Positions 1-8,259 of a stretch of DNA of 64,000 bases are shown piece after piece; position 1 is the stretch's first letter, and each line of letters opens with the position of its first letter. The DNA is taken from contig NZ_CP065546.1 in NCBI RefSeq assembly GCF_015999545.1, forward strand, positions 930,001 through 994,000, written 5' to 3'. Under the pieces are notes generated by a model. That model had not been told where the DNA came from. It saw only the letters and a program-made list of their open reading frames with translations, and ran no database searches. Source of the stretch: Lysinibacillus sp. JNUCC-52. Its GTDB lineage: Bacteria; Bacillota; Bacilli; Bacillales_A; Planococcaceae. The position numbers were made by a program, and so were the translations under genes.

Positions 1-629
1 TTATTTTTAACAATGAAATTGGGCAATTTTTTTATTGCATTACTTAGAGCATATTTTCCAAAAGCACTTATAAGTGCTTTTTCTCCATACTTTTTAATGG
101 CCCATCTTGCACCTTGTTGAATAACAATAGCTAAAACTGGAATTGCTGATGCATTTGCATCAATTGTATTCATTAAGAATACCTCTTCAGTATCTTTATC
201 TACAAGAAGTGCTTTGAAATTTTCTCCTTCGATTTCCACAAAGATTAAATCATACTCTCTGTCTTTTCCATTTTCTTTTAAATTAACAAACATCTCACCA
301 GAATCAATGTTTATATGCATATATGAATAAAAATCAAAATATTCTGAAATCAAATGCGAACTTATTCCAATTTCATTCATTGAAAACTCTTCTACTTGCA
401 TTTCAAAATTTTTATTGCTAATGCCCAAGTCGTCTTCGACATTGATACGATAAACAGACTTACTATCTTCTGAAGATATTTCATTAACACTATAGTCTAC
501 ATCCAAATCAATTTTTCTCGCATTTGCTTCAATAGAATCATCACTAAAATTGCTCGCAAGACCCATCGCTGAATATGTTATATTAAATACTAAAGCTACA
601 ACTAATAATTGGATTAAACATTTTTTCAT
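1..629 (-). CDS. Secreted SAR2788-like putative toxin, N-terminal part (truncated by window edge)
   Basis: An open frame runs from an ATG at 629 off the left edge of the window, so the C-terminus is missing. It begins MKKCLIQLLVVALVF, a typical Sec signal peptide, followed by an acidic region and then a hydrophobic/basic segment (IPVLAIVIQQGARW) near residues 165-180. This is the layout I know from the SAR2788 family of putative secreted toxins, in which a conserved secreted leader carries variable C-terminal toxin domains. The ATG overlaps the stop of the upstream subtilase gene by 4 bp (ATGA), so the two are probably translationally coupled. The same subtilase-then-toxin order recurs at 12445-14247. 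The toxic activity cannot be judged because that end lies outside the window. Confidence 0.55.
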   Translation of the reverse strand, partial: MKKCLIQLLVVALVFNITYSAMGLASNFSDDSIEANARKIDLDVDYSVNEISSEDSKSVYRINVEDDLGISNKNFEMQVEEFSMNEIGISSHLISEYFDFYSYMHINIDSGEMFVNLKENGKDREYDLIFVEIEGENFKALLVDKDTEEVFLMNTIDANASAIPVLAIVIQQGARWAIKKYGEKALISAFGKYALSNAIKKLPNFIVKN

Positions 630-1543
630 TTCCTTTCCTCCAAAATATTTTTATTAAGCGTCAATAGCCCTTTTCCATATCCTTTGTCATTTCCTATATT
701 CACAATATAATTGCCTATAACATCTAATAAATCTTTTTTCTCTTCAATATTTTCTTGTTTTAATATCGAAGCAATTATTCCAGTTGCATAGGCAGTCGCA
801 AAAGAAGTTCCTGAAAACAACTCATAATCCCCATCTTTATTTGTTGATAAAATATCAACACCAGGAGCTGAATAATCCACTTTATCAATAGCAGAATATG
901 AATCAATCTTTAAGTTTTCATCTAATGATGCTATAGAAAGTACCCCATCATATTTAGCCGGATAGTCAACTGAAATCCCCATAGTATTCCCTGCTGCAGC
1001 AATAATTATAATCCCACTTTTTATAGCCTCTTCAATAGCAATTTTTAAATCTTTACGATCATTGATAAAGCCAAAACTGATATTAATTATATCAACTTCA
1101 TTTTTAATACTCCAATTAATCCCTTCTATCACTGTGTCTAATTTAGCTTCTCCGTTTTCATTAATTACTTTAACATCATAAATTATAGGATTAGCTAAAA
1201 TCCCCTTTACTTTCCCTCCTTTAGCTGCAATAATTCCAGCTATAGCTGTACCATGTCCATAATCATCATGAACTTTTTGAACTTTTTCTTTCTTTTTAGA
1301 AATCGCATTATATTCTATAAAATCTACATCTTGTAAATCAGAATGCTCTTTATTTATGCCACTATCTAAAATAGCTATTTTTACTGGTATATCATATTCA
1401 TTTTTATCAAAACCAACAATTTTTTCTGACCAGCTTAAATCAGAACTATTATTATCCAATTTGGCAAATAAAAAAATACAAAATAAAATAGGTAAAGAAC
1501 CTAAAAAAACAAATTTTATTCTTTTAGATTTGAAAACATTCAC
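626..1543 (-). CDS. Subtilisin-like serine peptidase (S8), secreted or membrane-anchored
   Basis: This 305-aa protein has a hydrophobic N-terminal segment (about residues 11-27) that serves as signal peptide or anchor. The S8 catalytic triad is complete: Asp60 in ILDSGIN, His97 in DDYGHGTA, and Ser in SGTSFATA near residue 245. The oxyanion Asn is in AAAGNT. No I9 inhibitory prodomain precedes the catalytic domain, so this is a minimal subtilase. The start is a GTG just after AGAAAGAG, and an equivalent GTG arrangement precedes the paralogue at 14247. The gene overlaps the downstream toxin-like gene by 4 bp. It may process that toxin or another surface protein; this role is inferred only from gene order, which is repeated at both loci. 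Confidence 0.85.
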   Translation of the reverse strand: MNVFKSKRIKFVFLGSLPILFCIFLFAKLDNNSSDLSWSEKIVGFDKNEYDIPVKIAILDSGINKEHSDLQDVDFIEYNAISKKKEKVQKVHDDYGHGTAIAGIIAAKGGKVKGILANPIIYDVKVINENGEAKLDTVIEGINWSIKNEVDIINISFGFINDRKDLKIAIEEAIKSGIIIIAAAGNTMGISVDYPAKYDGVLSIASLDENLKIDSYSAIDKVDYSAPGVDILSTNKDGDYELFSGTSFATAYATGIIASILKQENIEEKKDLLDVIGNYIVNIGNDKGYGKGLLTLNKNILEERK

Positions 1544-1867
1544 CTCTTTCTACACATGAACTCTGCAAAAAAATATAATCAAAAAACACCAATAGTCTTT
1601 ATGAATTTCTTAAAAGAACCTTCTATTTTCAAACTAGGAAATATTTTAACCGCATTATAATTATTTCACCTTTAAAAGTCAATACATTTTTAAGAATTAT
1701 TTTTATTTTTATAAAATATGAGCTACATCTAAACTTTGAGAGATAATTTTTAAACAATAATCCTCTGGAAAATAAAAATACTCAAAACGCTAGAATACTA
1801 GCATTTTGAGCTTTAAATGATGAAAGTTTTATTGGCATTAACCTTAATCATAAATTTCCCACTGTGT
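1544..1867. other. Intergenic, AT-rich, with one hairpin
   Basis: I see no gene in this stretch between the subtilase and the IS3 remnant. The only clear structure is an imperfect inverted repeat at 1781-1810 (CTCAAAACGCTAG paired with CTAGCATTTTGAG, one mismatch). It could terminate transcription coming from the transposase remnant. Confidence 0.5.
1781..1810 (-). terminator. Hairpin downstream of the IS3 remnant
   Basis: A 13-nt arm (CTCAAAACGCTAG) is followed by a short loop and its near-perfect complement. It has no strong U-tract on either side, so terminator function is uncertain. Confidence 0.35.
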
Positions 1868-2269
1868 CTACTCATCATCTAATATATTTTCCTTAGACCT
1901 TTTCATGGCAGCCTTCATTTGATTTTCACTACTTATTATTTGAAAGCTTACTTGCTTCATTAATCGCAAAATCCGTTTATGATTAAATTGTTTATTAAAT
2001 TTCTGGTTCATATGCTGCTGAATTTTGCGATAGCCATAGTTCGCTTGTCCCTTTTCATGTAGCTCGCGTATTTCTTTTAAAATCTCGTCATTTTCCTGTT
2101 GTCTTGTCGTTGGTGTACGCTGTGTCCATTTATAGTAAGCAGAGCGTGCAATCCCTGCGAATTCACATAGTAGTGAGATGGACAAGTTGTCGTTGTGATG
2201 CAATGCTTGAACGGCCATATATTTATTAATTACATTACTTTCCTCCCCTCGAGCTCCTCTAGCTTTTTT
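1868..2269 (-). pseudogene. IS3-family transposase OrfB, truncated N-terminal fragment
   Basis: Reading in the -1 frame from the A6G run at 2263-2269 gives KKARGARGEESNVINKY and then MAVQALHHN, which continues as an OrfB N-terminus with the HTH_21-like motif YGYRKIQQHM. The homology stops after RILRLMK near 1960. The remaining residues, ending in a stop at 1868, do not resemble the rve/DDE integrase domain. A normal OrfB is about 270-290 aa, so the catalytic half is lost. The frame relation of OrfA and OrfB is exactly that needed for programmed -1 frameshifting. Confidence 0.75.
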
Positions 2270-2553
2270 AACAATGCATTTTCTGTACGTAGTCGTTCAT
2301 TTTCATGTTCAAGTTGTTTTATTTCTACCTTGAATTGCTCTTCTACAGTTCGTTCATGTTCTTCTTTATTTCGCCCACGCTTATCTTTCAGCGATTGTTC
2401 GTCACCCGCCTCATATTTTTTTACCCACTGGTAAACTTGTTGGTACGATACTTGATACGTATTTGCTGTTAGTTGATAATTGTTGTCGTTCTTTAAACAA
2501 AATAAAACAATTTGAATTCGTTCATCTAAGGTCGTTTTTCTTCCCTTTGGCAT
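2230..2553 (-). CDS. IS3-family transposase OrfA
   Basis: This 107-aa protein has an N-terminal helix-turn-helix (residues about 8-50, with LTANTYQVSYQQVYQWVKKY) and a C-terminal coiled coil or leucine-zipper-like region (EQFKVEIKQLEHENERLR). That is the usual layout of OrfA in the IS3 family, which binds the IS ends and fuses to OrfB by frameshifting. The A6G slippery run at 2263-2269 lies near its 3' end. A ribosome binding site (GAAAGGAAAG) precedes the ATG. It is intact, but its partner is truncated. Confidence 0.8.
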   Translation of the reverse strand: MPKGRKTTLDERIQIVLFCLKNDNNYQLTANTYQVSYQQVYQWVKKYEAGDEQSLKDKRGRNKEEHERTVEEQFKVEIKQLEHENERLRTENALLKKLEELEGRKVM

Positions 2554-2647
2554 AAGTGCTTTCCTTTCAGTTTATCCGTCATTTTTTCTATTATAATTGT
2601 TAATGGAATGAACGAGAACAACATATTCATTAATGCTTAAAATATAA

Positions 2648-2682
2648 AAAATACCCCCTTCGTCAGTTGAAGGGGGTATTTT
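2648..2682 (-). terminator. Rho-independent terminator of the YflT-domain gene
   Basis: A perfect 13-bp stem (AAAATACCCCCTT with AAGGGGGTATTTT) and a 9-nt loop lie directly behind the stop codon at 2682-2684. It ends in a T-run on the minus strand. Confidence 0.85.
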
Positions 2683-3209
2683 CACTCTGTTTTGTTTCTA
2701 TTCAAATGTTCCATTTCTTCCATACTTTCTTCAGCAATTAATCGATTTTCCCGCTGCTGAGGTGTCTCGACGTTATCAATCGTATCAATAAATGGTTCTG
2801 GTGCTGTCATGCGAGGCTCAAGCGGATCATGGCGATATGGGTTTCCCTCTTGGTCGACCGCTATTTCTAATGGGCCATCCGTATCTGCCTTCTCAGCAAA
2901 TATAACAATGGAACCATGCTCAACAAGCTCTGCATAATAGGCCGTCTGCCCCTCTGTTAAATGAAAGCGCTTAATGCCTTCCTTTACCGCAGAGTCACCT
3001 GTAAACCATGACTTAAATTGATCTACCCAATTCCCTGCCTCATGTGTTTTCACATCAGTTTCCCATTTAATGTCTTCAAATGGCGTAGAGTCTTTGGCAA
3101 TAATATGGATATCATTTGTATGATAGCCTTGACTATACATATTTGTTAATATTGCTAGCATTTCCTCTTTCGAGTGTGCCACTTCAATATGTGGATTTTG
3201 TTCATTCAT
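2682..3209 (-). CDS. General stress protein, YflT/GSP17M family
   Basis: This 175-aa soluble protein has an N-terminal domain of about 110 residues that looks like the heat-induced stress protein YflT domain of the B. subtilis GSP17M/YflT group: IEVAHSKEEMLAILTNMY, then the Asp-Ile-His-Ile-Ile strand, and HLTEGQTAYYAELVEHG. A charged tail follows. The molecular function of this family is not known; in Bacillus its members are general stress proteins. The start has a strong site (AGGAGGAC), and a terminator follows at once, so it is a single-gene unit. It lies beside dps, another stress gene, but about 100 bp separates them. Confidence 0.7.
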   Translation of the reverse strand: MNEQNPHIEVAHSKEEMLAILTNMYSQGYHTNDIHIIAKDSTPFEDIKWETDVKTHEAGNWVDQFKSWFTGDSAVKEGIKRFHLTEGQTAYYAELVEHGSIVIFAEKADTDGPLEIAVDQEGNPYRHDPLEPRMTAPEPFIDTIDNVETPQQRENRLIAEESMEEMEHLNRNKTE

Positions 3210-3312
3210 GCGCTTGTCCTCCTATTTTATGGCCCACTCAAGACACGTGCGTATCAGAGGAATTGCCTTTACCTTTTTTGTTCATAATTACTTAGTGATC
3301 TCATTTCATTTT

Positions 3313-3753
3313 TTATTCGTTAAGATATGCCTTTAACATCCAAGCATGTTTCTCAAGTGACTGATACATCGCATTTAGTAAATCTTCTGTACGATCGTCG
3401 CCCTCTTCAGCTGCTAGTTCCATTGCAAAATTTAAAGCCTTCATTAGCTTTTGAAAATCTGAAATAGTTGTTGCAACCATTTCTTCTGTTGTTTCTTTAC
3501 CTGTTGCTTCATCAATATAAGAAAGTTCAAGGTGCTCTTTTAAAGTAGCAACTGGTTTTCCATCTTTTGAAAGAATACGTTCTGCGATCTCATCTAAATT
3601 TAATGTTGTTTCATTATATAACTCTTCAAATTTTGCGTGGAGTGTAAAAAATGAACTGCCCGTTACATACCAATGATAGTTATGCAATTTTGTATATAGT
3701 ACAGACCATGTAGCTACCAGCTTATTTAATTGTTTGTTTAAATTTTGTGACAT
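3313..3753 (-). CDS. dps: Dps/MrgA-type DNA-protecting mini-ferritin
   Basis: This 146-aa protein has the Dps ferroxidase signature HNYHWYVTGSSFFTLHAKFE followed by the LDEIAERIL helix, with the His-His and Asp/Glu ligands in place. Dps proteins form 12-mers that oxidise and store iron and shield DNA from peroxide. The length is normal for the family. The start follows TTGGAGGAGATATT. The gene is divergent from pepF across about 250 bp. In Bacillus, mrgA is under PerR; only a poor PerR-like match (about 3935-3949, several mismatches) is visible here, so regulation is left open. Confidence 0.9.
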   Translation of the reverse strand: MSQNLNKQLNKLVATWSVLYTKLHNYHWYVTGSSFFTLHAKFEELYNETTLNLDEIAERILSKDGKPVATLKEHLELSYIDEATGKETTEEMVATTISDFQKLMKALNFAMELAAEEGDDRTEDLLNAMYQSLEKHAWMLKAYLNE

Positions 3754-3944
3754 AATATCTCCTCCAATAATTCATATACTAGCCTTTAGTATGCGTTACA
3801 TTGTGTATTGGCTATACCTCATATTTCCCCAATGACACATTTTCAAACATTTGATTTCACACATTGCATATTATTTTTCAAAGTTGACTGACTTTATGCA
3901 TGAAAAGATAGCTTTTAATTTTTAAAACTTCTGTCTATAATTAT

Positions 3945-3973
3945 TTCACTTTTCGAAATAGTTTCGTTATAAT
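3945..3973 (+). promoter_or_regulatory. Probable sigma-A promoter of pepF
   Basis: A perfect -10 TATAAT (3968-3973) has a TTCACT -35 element (3945-3950) at a 17-bp spacing. It lies about 33 bp upstream of the pepF start. Confidence 0.6.
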
Positions 3974-4005
3974 GGTATCACTTACGTTAAAAGGGGTGTT
4001 CTTAC

Positions 4006-5811
4006 ATGGAAGTATTACCATTACGCAAAGATGTTGCAATAGAGGAAACATGGAATTTACAAGATTTACTTGAAAATGATGCTGATTTTGAACCTGCATT
4101 AGCTCAGTTTGTTGAGGATGCAGTAAAATTTGAAAACACATATAAAGGTACAATTACAGATGCTCAAAAAGTAATTGATGTACTTACAGCTTATGAAGCA
4201 TTACAAGTAGGGATTGTCCCAATCGGAACATATGCAAGTTTAAATATCCAGGCTGATCGTACGGATGAGGTCGCACAAATGCGTGCAGCGAAATTTGGGA
4301 CAGCAGTTGGTAAAATTAGCAGCTCCATTGCATTTGTACAAAGTGAATTGCTTGCATTGGATGAAGCCATCTTAGAGGAGGCTGCAGCATCAAGTACGCT
4401 TTATAATCGCTATATTACAGAGCTATTAAAGCAAAAGCCTCATCAATTGCATCCAGAAGTAGAAAAAACGCTCGCTGCATTAAGCTCTACGTTTGAAGCA
4501 CCATATGAAATCTATAACACGACAAAGCTTGTGGATATGCATTTTGGAGAGTTCGAGGCAAATGGTAAGAAGCATCCCCTAAGCTATGTTTTATTCGAAA
4601 ATGATTGGGAACTTGAAACCGATACAACTATACGTCATGCAGCTTTCAACGCATTTTCTAATAAACTCCGTGACTATCAGCATACGACGGCAAAAGTGTA
4701 TAACACACATATCCAGCAAGAAAAAACGATTTCTGATTTACGTGGCTTCGACTCTGTTATTGACTACTTATTGTTTGACCAAGAGGTAGATCGTTCACTT
4801 TATAATCGTCAAATTGATCTTATTACAAAGGAACTTGCCCCACATATGCGTCGTTATGCTAAGCTTGTGCAAAAAGCGCACGGTTTAGAAGAAATGACAT
4901 TTGCTGATTTAAAAATAGCGCTTGATCCAAGCTATGATCCAAAATTAACAATGGCAGAAGCAAAAGATTATGTTGAAAAATCATTGGCTGTTATGGGTAA
5001 AGATTATGCGCAAATGATTGAAAGAGCGTTCAACGAGCGTTGGATTGATTACGCACCAAATAAGGGTAAATCTACAGGTGCATTTTGCTCAAGCCCGTAC
5101 GGCAGTCATCCTTATATTTTAATGTCATGGAATGAACGTATGAATGAAGTATTTACGCTGACTCATGAGCTTGGTCACGCAGGCCATTTTGTCAATGCGC
5201 ATGGACATCAATCTTATTTAAATAGTCGCCCTTCTCTATACTTTATTGAAGCACCATCTACAATGAATGAAATGTTGCTAGCAAACTATTTACTGACACA
5301 TAATGACGATAAACGCTTCAAACGTTGGGTCATTTCAAACATCGTATCGAAAACGTATTATCACAACTTCGTTACGCATTTATTAGAAGCAGCATACCAG
5401 CGTAAAGTCTATGAATTAGTAGACGCAGGTGATTCTGTGAATGCAACTGTCTTAAACCAATTAAAACGTTCAGTTTTAGAAGAATTCTGGGGAGATACTG
5501 TTAACATTTCAGAAGGTGCAGAGCTTACGTGGATGCGCCAGCCTCATTACTATATGGGCTTATATCCATACACATATAGTGCTGGGCTAACAATCTCTAC
5601 ACAAGTATCGCAACGTATTTTAAAAGAAGGCAGTACTGCAGTAGACGAATGGCTAACTGTTCTTCAAGCAGGTGGCACAAAATCCCCTGTTGAGCTTGCC
5701 CAAATGGCAGGCGTGGACGTAACAACAGACCAGCCGCTACGTGATACGATTGCTTACATTGGTCATTTAATAGATGAACTTGAAAGACTAACAGAAGAGA
5801 TTGATGCTTAA
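4006..5811 (+). CDS. pepF: Oligoendopeptidase F (M3 family)
   Basis: This 601-aa cytoplasmic zinc metallopeptidase has the M3 motif HELGH (His387, Glu388, His391) and a downstream Glu ligand in FIEAPSTMNEMLL. An N-terminal helical domain (LEDALxx-type, residues about 1-200) precedes the catalytic region, and the length matches PepF. It should cleave short oligopeptides inside the cell. The start is preceded by AAGGGGTG at good spacing and by a promoter with a perfect -10. A hairpin terminator follows at 5846, so it is transcribed alone. Confidence 0.92.
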   Translation: MEVLPLRKDVAIEETWNLQDLLENDADFEPALAQFVEDAVKFENTYKGTITDAQKVIDVLTAYEALQVGIVPIGTYASLNIQADRTDEVAQMRAAKFGTAVGKISSSIAFVQSELLALDEAILEEAAASSTLYNRYITELLKQKPHQLHPEVEKTLAALSSTFEAPYEIYNTTKLVDMHFGEFEANGKKHPLSYVLFENDWELETDTTIRHAAFNAFSNKLRDYQHTTAKVYNTHIQQEKTISDLRGFDSVIDYLLFDQEVDRSLYNRQIDLITKELAPHMRRYAKLVQKAHGLEEMTFADLKIALDPSYDPKLTMAEAKDYVEKSLAVMGKDYAQMIERAFNERWIDYAPNKGKSTGAFCSSPYGSHPYILMSWNERMNEVFTLTHELGHAGHFVNAHGHQSYLNSRPSLYFIEAPSTMNEMLLANYLLTHNDDKRFKRWVISNIVSKTYYHNFVTHLLEAAYQRKVYELVDAGDSVNATVLNQLKRSVLEEFWGDTVNISEGAELTWMRQPHYYMGLYPYTYSAGLTISTQVSQRILKEGSTAVDEWLTVLQAGGTKSPVELAQMAGVDVTTDQPLRDTIAYIGHLIDELERLTEEIDA

Positions 5812-5845
5812 TAGATTCCATCTCTTTTCTTCACTTTTTAACGTT

Positions 5846-5885
5846 ACCATCTACGCTCTTTTCTAAGGCGTAGATGGTTTTCATT
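5846..5885 (+). terminator. Terminator after pepF
   Basis: An 11-bp perfect stem (ACCATCTACGC with GCGTAGATGGT, 11-nt loop) is followed by a T-rich tract. Confidence 0.85.
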
Positions 5886-6065
5886 TTTTAGTTCTAAGCG
5901 AGAAAACTCATACATATACTAGAATGAGGGCCCGCCCCATTAACTTTTTTGATATTTCAAAATAGATAATCATTTTTCTTCGTACAAAAGTACCGTTATT
6001 ATTAAGAGTACGCAATTTATTTAGCAAAAATCGACTAACAATTTTCAAAGGAAGTGTTTCTAATT

Positions 6066-7049
6066 ATGGTAAAACGTAATGATCCATGCCCATGCGGTAG
6101 CGGCAAAAAATACAAAAAATGTTGTGAAGGTAAACAGCAAGTTACAGTGGAAGCTGTAGCAATCGAAGAACTAGAGCGTGTATTACAAACATTTTATCTA
6201 GAATATCCAGAACGCAAAGATGTTCGAGCTTATATCGAGCATGTTGGTACATGGCAGCCTAAATTAGAGAGCGTACTTCAACGTGAGCTTATTGAAGCGA
6301 TTGCGTTAGACGACTTCTTCTTCCATCAAGAGCCATCTATTTGGAAAGGTTACTTAAAGAAAACGAAGAAAAAAACGGTTAGACCTTCTACTTTAAAAGT
6401 GCTAGAAGGCTGGTCACAACCAACATTATTTATCGGTACAGTGACTGTTGTAGAGGAGAAATATTTCAAAGCTAGTCATGTCCTATCAAATGAAGAAATT
6501 TATATTCGTCGCGAAAATGATAAGCCAATTCCTGAGGGAATGCATGTCTTTGCGTTCATCCTGCCAGATGGCACAAAGCAAGAAGCACATTATTTAGCGG
6601 TGTCTACTCTTATATTCTTCCCACAAGACCATGAAAAGGTATTTGTGAAGTTAAAAGAAAACTTTGAGGCTTCTAACAAAAAAGTTCAAACCTTCTTAAA
6701 AGAAGATCATCTTTCATTCTGGGAGCTACTTGTATCAAATGGCTACAAGGGTGAAGAATTTACAAGCTTTGAGAACGGTGTTATTGCGCAAGTAAAGGAA
6801 TTTCTTGAGCAAAATGAGCGTGAAACAGCACCAATGCTTGAACTATTAGAGGATTACTTAATCGAAGGACAACCATCTGCACGTAAAGAATCGGCAATCG
6901 CAGCAGGTGCCATTCGCTACGGTCAAGAAAAAGAGCTATTTGAATCGCTTTCTTTAACCGTTAAAGAAATTGCAGCGACTTTTGATATCTCGCCATCCTC
7001 TTTAACAAAATACTATCAAGATTTAAGCCAATACGCTGCAACTAAATAA
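6066..7049 (+). CDS. SEC-C motif protein
   Basis: The 327-aa protein opens with MVKRNDPCPCGSGKKYKKCC, a canonical SEC-C zinc-binding motif (CPCGSGKKYKKCC) like that at the end of SecA. The remainder is not recognisable as an enzyme. Near the C-terminus, VKEIAATFDISPSSLTKYY resembles a helix-turn-helix. I chose the ATG at 6066 because AAAGGAAG sits about 10 bp upstream; an in-frame GTG at 6054 would overlap that site. The function is unknown. Carrying the motif at the N-terminus suggests a zinc-dependent interaction module. It is followed by a strong terminator. Confidence 0.75.
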   Translation: MVKRNDPCPCGSGKKYKKCCEGKQQVTVEAVAIEELERVLQTFYLEYPERKDVRAYIEHVGTWQPKLESVLQRELIEAIALDDFFFHQEPSIWKGYLKKTKKKTVRPSTLKVLEGWSQPTLFIGTVTVVEEKYFKASHVLSNEEIYIRRENDKPIPEGMHVFAFILPDGTKQEAHYLAVSTLIFFPQDHEKVFVKLKENFEASNKKVQTFLKEDHLSFWELLVSNGYKGEEFTSFENGVIAQVKEFLEQNERETAPMLELLEDYLIEGQPSARKESAIAAGAIRYGQEKELFESLSLTVKEIAATFDISPSSLTKYYQDLSQYAATK

Positions 7050-7055
7050 AAAAAG

Positions 7056-7095
7056 AAAAAGTGTTAGATTGATCGCAGTCAATCTAACACTTTTT
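7056..7095. terminator. Strong terminator after the SEC-C gene
   Basis: A perfect 17-bp stem (AAAAAGTGTTAGATTGA and its complement) around a 6-nt loop ends in T-runs on both strands, so it may work in both directions. Confidence 0.9.
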
Positions 7096-7133
7096 GCTTT
7101 TTTAATGCTACCGCTTGCTGCGTTTCCGAGCTT

Positions 7134-7229
7134 TATCGGCGATTTACTTAGTTCTATCGGCGATTTCTGCTTGTTTACCGTCGATTCATGGGCATCTATC
7201 GGCGATTCATAGACTTCTATCAGCGATTT
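7134..7229. repeat. 21-bp-phased intergenic repeat, five units
   Basis: TATCGGCGAT-like cores start at 7134, 7155, 7176, 7197 and 7218, exactly 21 bp apart. The third is degenerate (TACCGTCGATT) and the fifth has TATCAGCGATTT. About 12 bp are conserved in each unit and the next 9 vary. An open frame on the minus strand through the repeat encodes repeated Ser-Pro-Ile, but it has no ribosome binding site and is a by-product of the 21-bp (7-codon) period. Equivalent arrays lie at 30979 and, in a variant form, at 14504 and 32764. Confidence 0.8.
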
Positions 7230-7278
7230 GACATTCGCCACCTTTGCTCTTGTTTCTAAAACACCACATGCTTATAAA

Positions 7279-7334
7279 TAGAAAAAAGCTACGTATGTTA
7301 TCTGCATAGCAGAACACAAGGTAGCTTTTTCTAT
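7279..7334 (-). terminator. Hairpin downstream of the small zinc protein gene
   Basis: ATAGAAAAAAGCTAC pairs with GTAGCTTTTTCTAT across a long internal loop and gives a T-run on the minus strand. Confidence 0.55.
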
Positions 7335-7463
7335 GGTAACCAACCAATATTATTATTTCCGAACATATTGTTATTTATGCAAGCAAGAAAGGAAATATGA
7401 TTAATTACGTGCATAAATATTTCTTTTTAAGTATTTTGGTGAGAGACTCCATATCTTTGGCTC

Positions 7464-7664
7464 CTATTTGCTATAAACTTTCATTAGCTCTTCACCAAGA
7501 AATTGTAGTCGCTCCCCTACTGTACATTCCTCAATACAAAAACGATGGGCTTCTGGTTTGCCCCGTTCTTTGCGTAGTTGCTTAATGACTAAGCAATCAG
7601 CACAGTACATATCATGTAGTTCATCAATATCTTTCATAACCGTCACTTTATCCATTAAGAACAT
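7464..7664 (-). CDS. Small zinc-finger-like protein
   Basis: This 66-aa protein has four Cys in the arrangement CADC ... HRFC-IEEC (residues about 20-48), typical of short Bacillus zinc-finger proteins (I think of the zf-C2HCIx2C type). The function is unknown. The ATG at 7664 follows GAAAGGGGCGA closely; an internal ATG at 7655 has better spacing, so the true start may be 3 codons later. It is divergent from the RNase H-like gene. Confidence 0.65.
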   Translation of the reverse strand: MFLMDKVTVMKDIDELHDMYCADCLVIKQLRKERGKPEAHRFCIEECTVGERLQFLGEELMKVYSK

Positions 7665-7837
7665 TCGCCCCTTTCACGTCCAAATTTCATGTCTTTCTAT
7701 TATGAAGCGAACGTTGTGTTCAAGCAACTATTTTGTTCATCCTTATTTAACAAAAATTGTTTGATAATTTGAAGGTTGTCAAACAGCACGATTGCGGTAA
7801 AATAAAATGGAAGTCTAATCACAAAGTAGGGATTTTC

Positions 7838-8230
7838 ATGTTAGAGGTCTATATAGATGCGGCAAGTGCAGGTAATCCAGGTCCTAGCGGCATTGGCATT
7901 TTTATTAAAGGAGAAGGTCATCACGTTCAAATTAGTGAGTATATCGGTCAGACAAATAATCATATTGCAGAATTCACCGCGTTAGTACGCGGTCTAGAGG
8001 AAGCACAAAAGCTTGGTACAAGTATTGTCTCCGTCCGCTCCGATTCAAAGGTTGTCGTGGCATCTATAGAAAAAGAATATGTAAAAAACGAAGAGTTTAA
8101 ACCTTTTCTTGAGCAAGCGTTAAAACTGGCAAGCAATTTTGATTTATTTTTCATCAAATGGATTCCAGATGGGCAAAATAAAGCAGCAGATGCATTAGCG
8201 CGTAAGGCAATTATTAAGGAAAAAAATTAA
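7838..8230 (+). CDS. Reverse-transcriptase-like / RNase HI-family protein
   Basis: The 130-aa protein begins MLEVYIDAASAGNPGPSG and carries the RNase H fold acidic residues: Asp in YIDAAS, Glu in NNHIAEFTAL, Asp in VRSDSKVV, and the final Asp in KAADALARKA. This matches the short RNase HI group that includes B. subtilis RNase H-like proteins, which may cut RNA in RNA:DNA hybrids. The ATG at 7838 has AGTAGGGA upstream; the open frame extends further 5' but without a good start. A palindromic terminator at 8240 is shared with the opposite-strand gene. Confidence 0.8.
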   Translation: MLEVYIDAASAGNPGPSGIGIFIKGEGHHVQISEYIGQTNNHIAEFTALVRGLEEAQKLGTSIVSVRSDSKVVVASIEKEYVKNEEFKPFLEQALKLASNFDLFFIKWIPDGQNKAADALARKAIIKEKN

Positions 8231-8239
8231 AATAATAGT

Positions 8240-8259
8240 GGGACTGCTTAAGCAGTCCC
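8240..8259. terminator. Perfect 20-bp palindrome between convergent genes
   Basis: GGGACTGCTTAAGCAGTCCC is self-complementary. It overlaps the end of the last immunity paralogue and follows the RNase H-like gene. Related hairpins with the ACTGCTT core lie between the other array members. Confidence 0.6.

Larger units (their letters stand above)
1868..2553 (-). mobile_element. Remnant of an IS3-family (IS150-like) insertion sequence
   Basis: It contains a complete OrfA and only the N-terminal part of OrfB, with the junction A6G slippery heptamer at 2263-2269 still present. The integrase (DDE) part of OrfB is absent, so the copy cannot transpose by itself. I could not identify matching terminal inverted repeats. 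The remnant separates the left toxin locus from the housekeeping genes that follow. Confidence 0.75.

Noticed and set aside
3932..3950. PerR box before dps
   Set aside because: CTATAATTATTTCAC has about four mismatches to the PerR consensus and overlaps the pepF promoter region; not enough support.
4586..4789. Alternative-frame ORFs inside pepF, dynA and other large genes
   Set aside because: They overlap well-supported genes and lack their own ribosome sites and codon usage.
7023..7241. Open frame with repeated Ser-Pro-Ile on the minus strand
   Set aside because: It is created by the 21-bp period and overlaps the SEC-C gene end and a terminator. It has no ribosome site.
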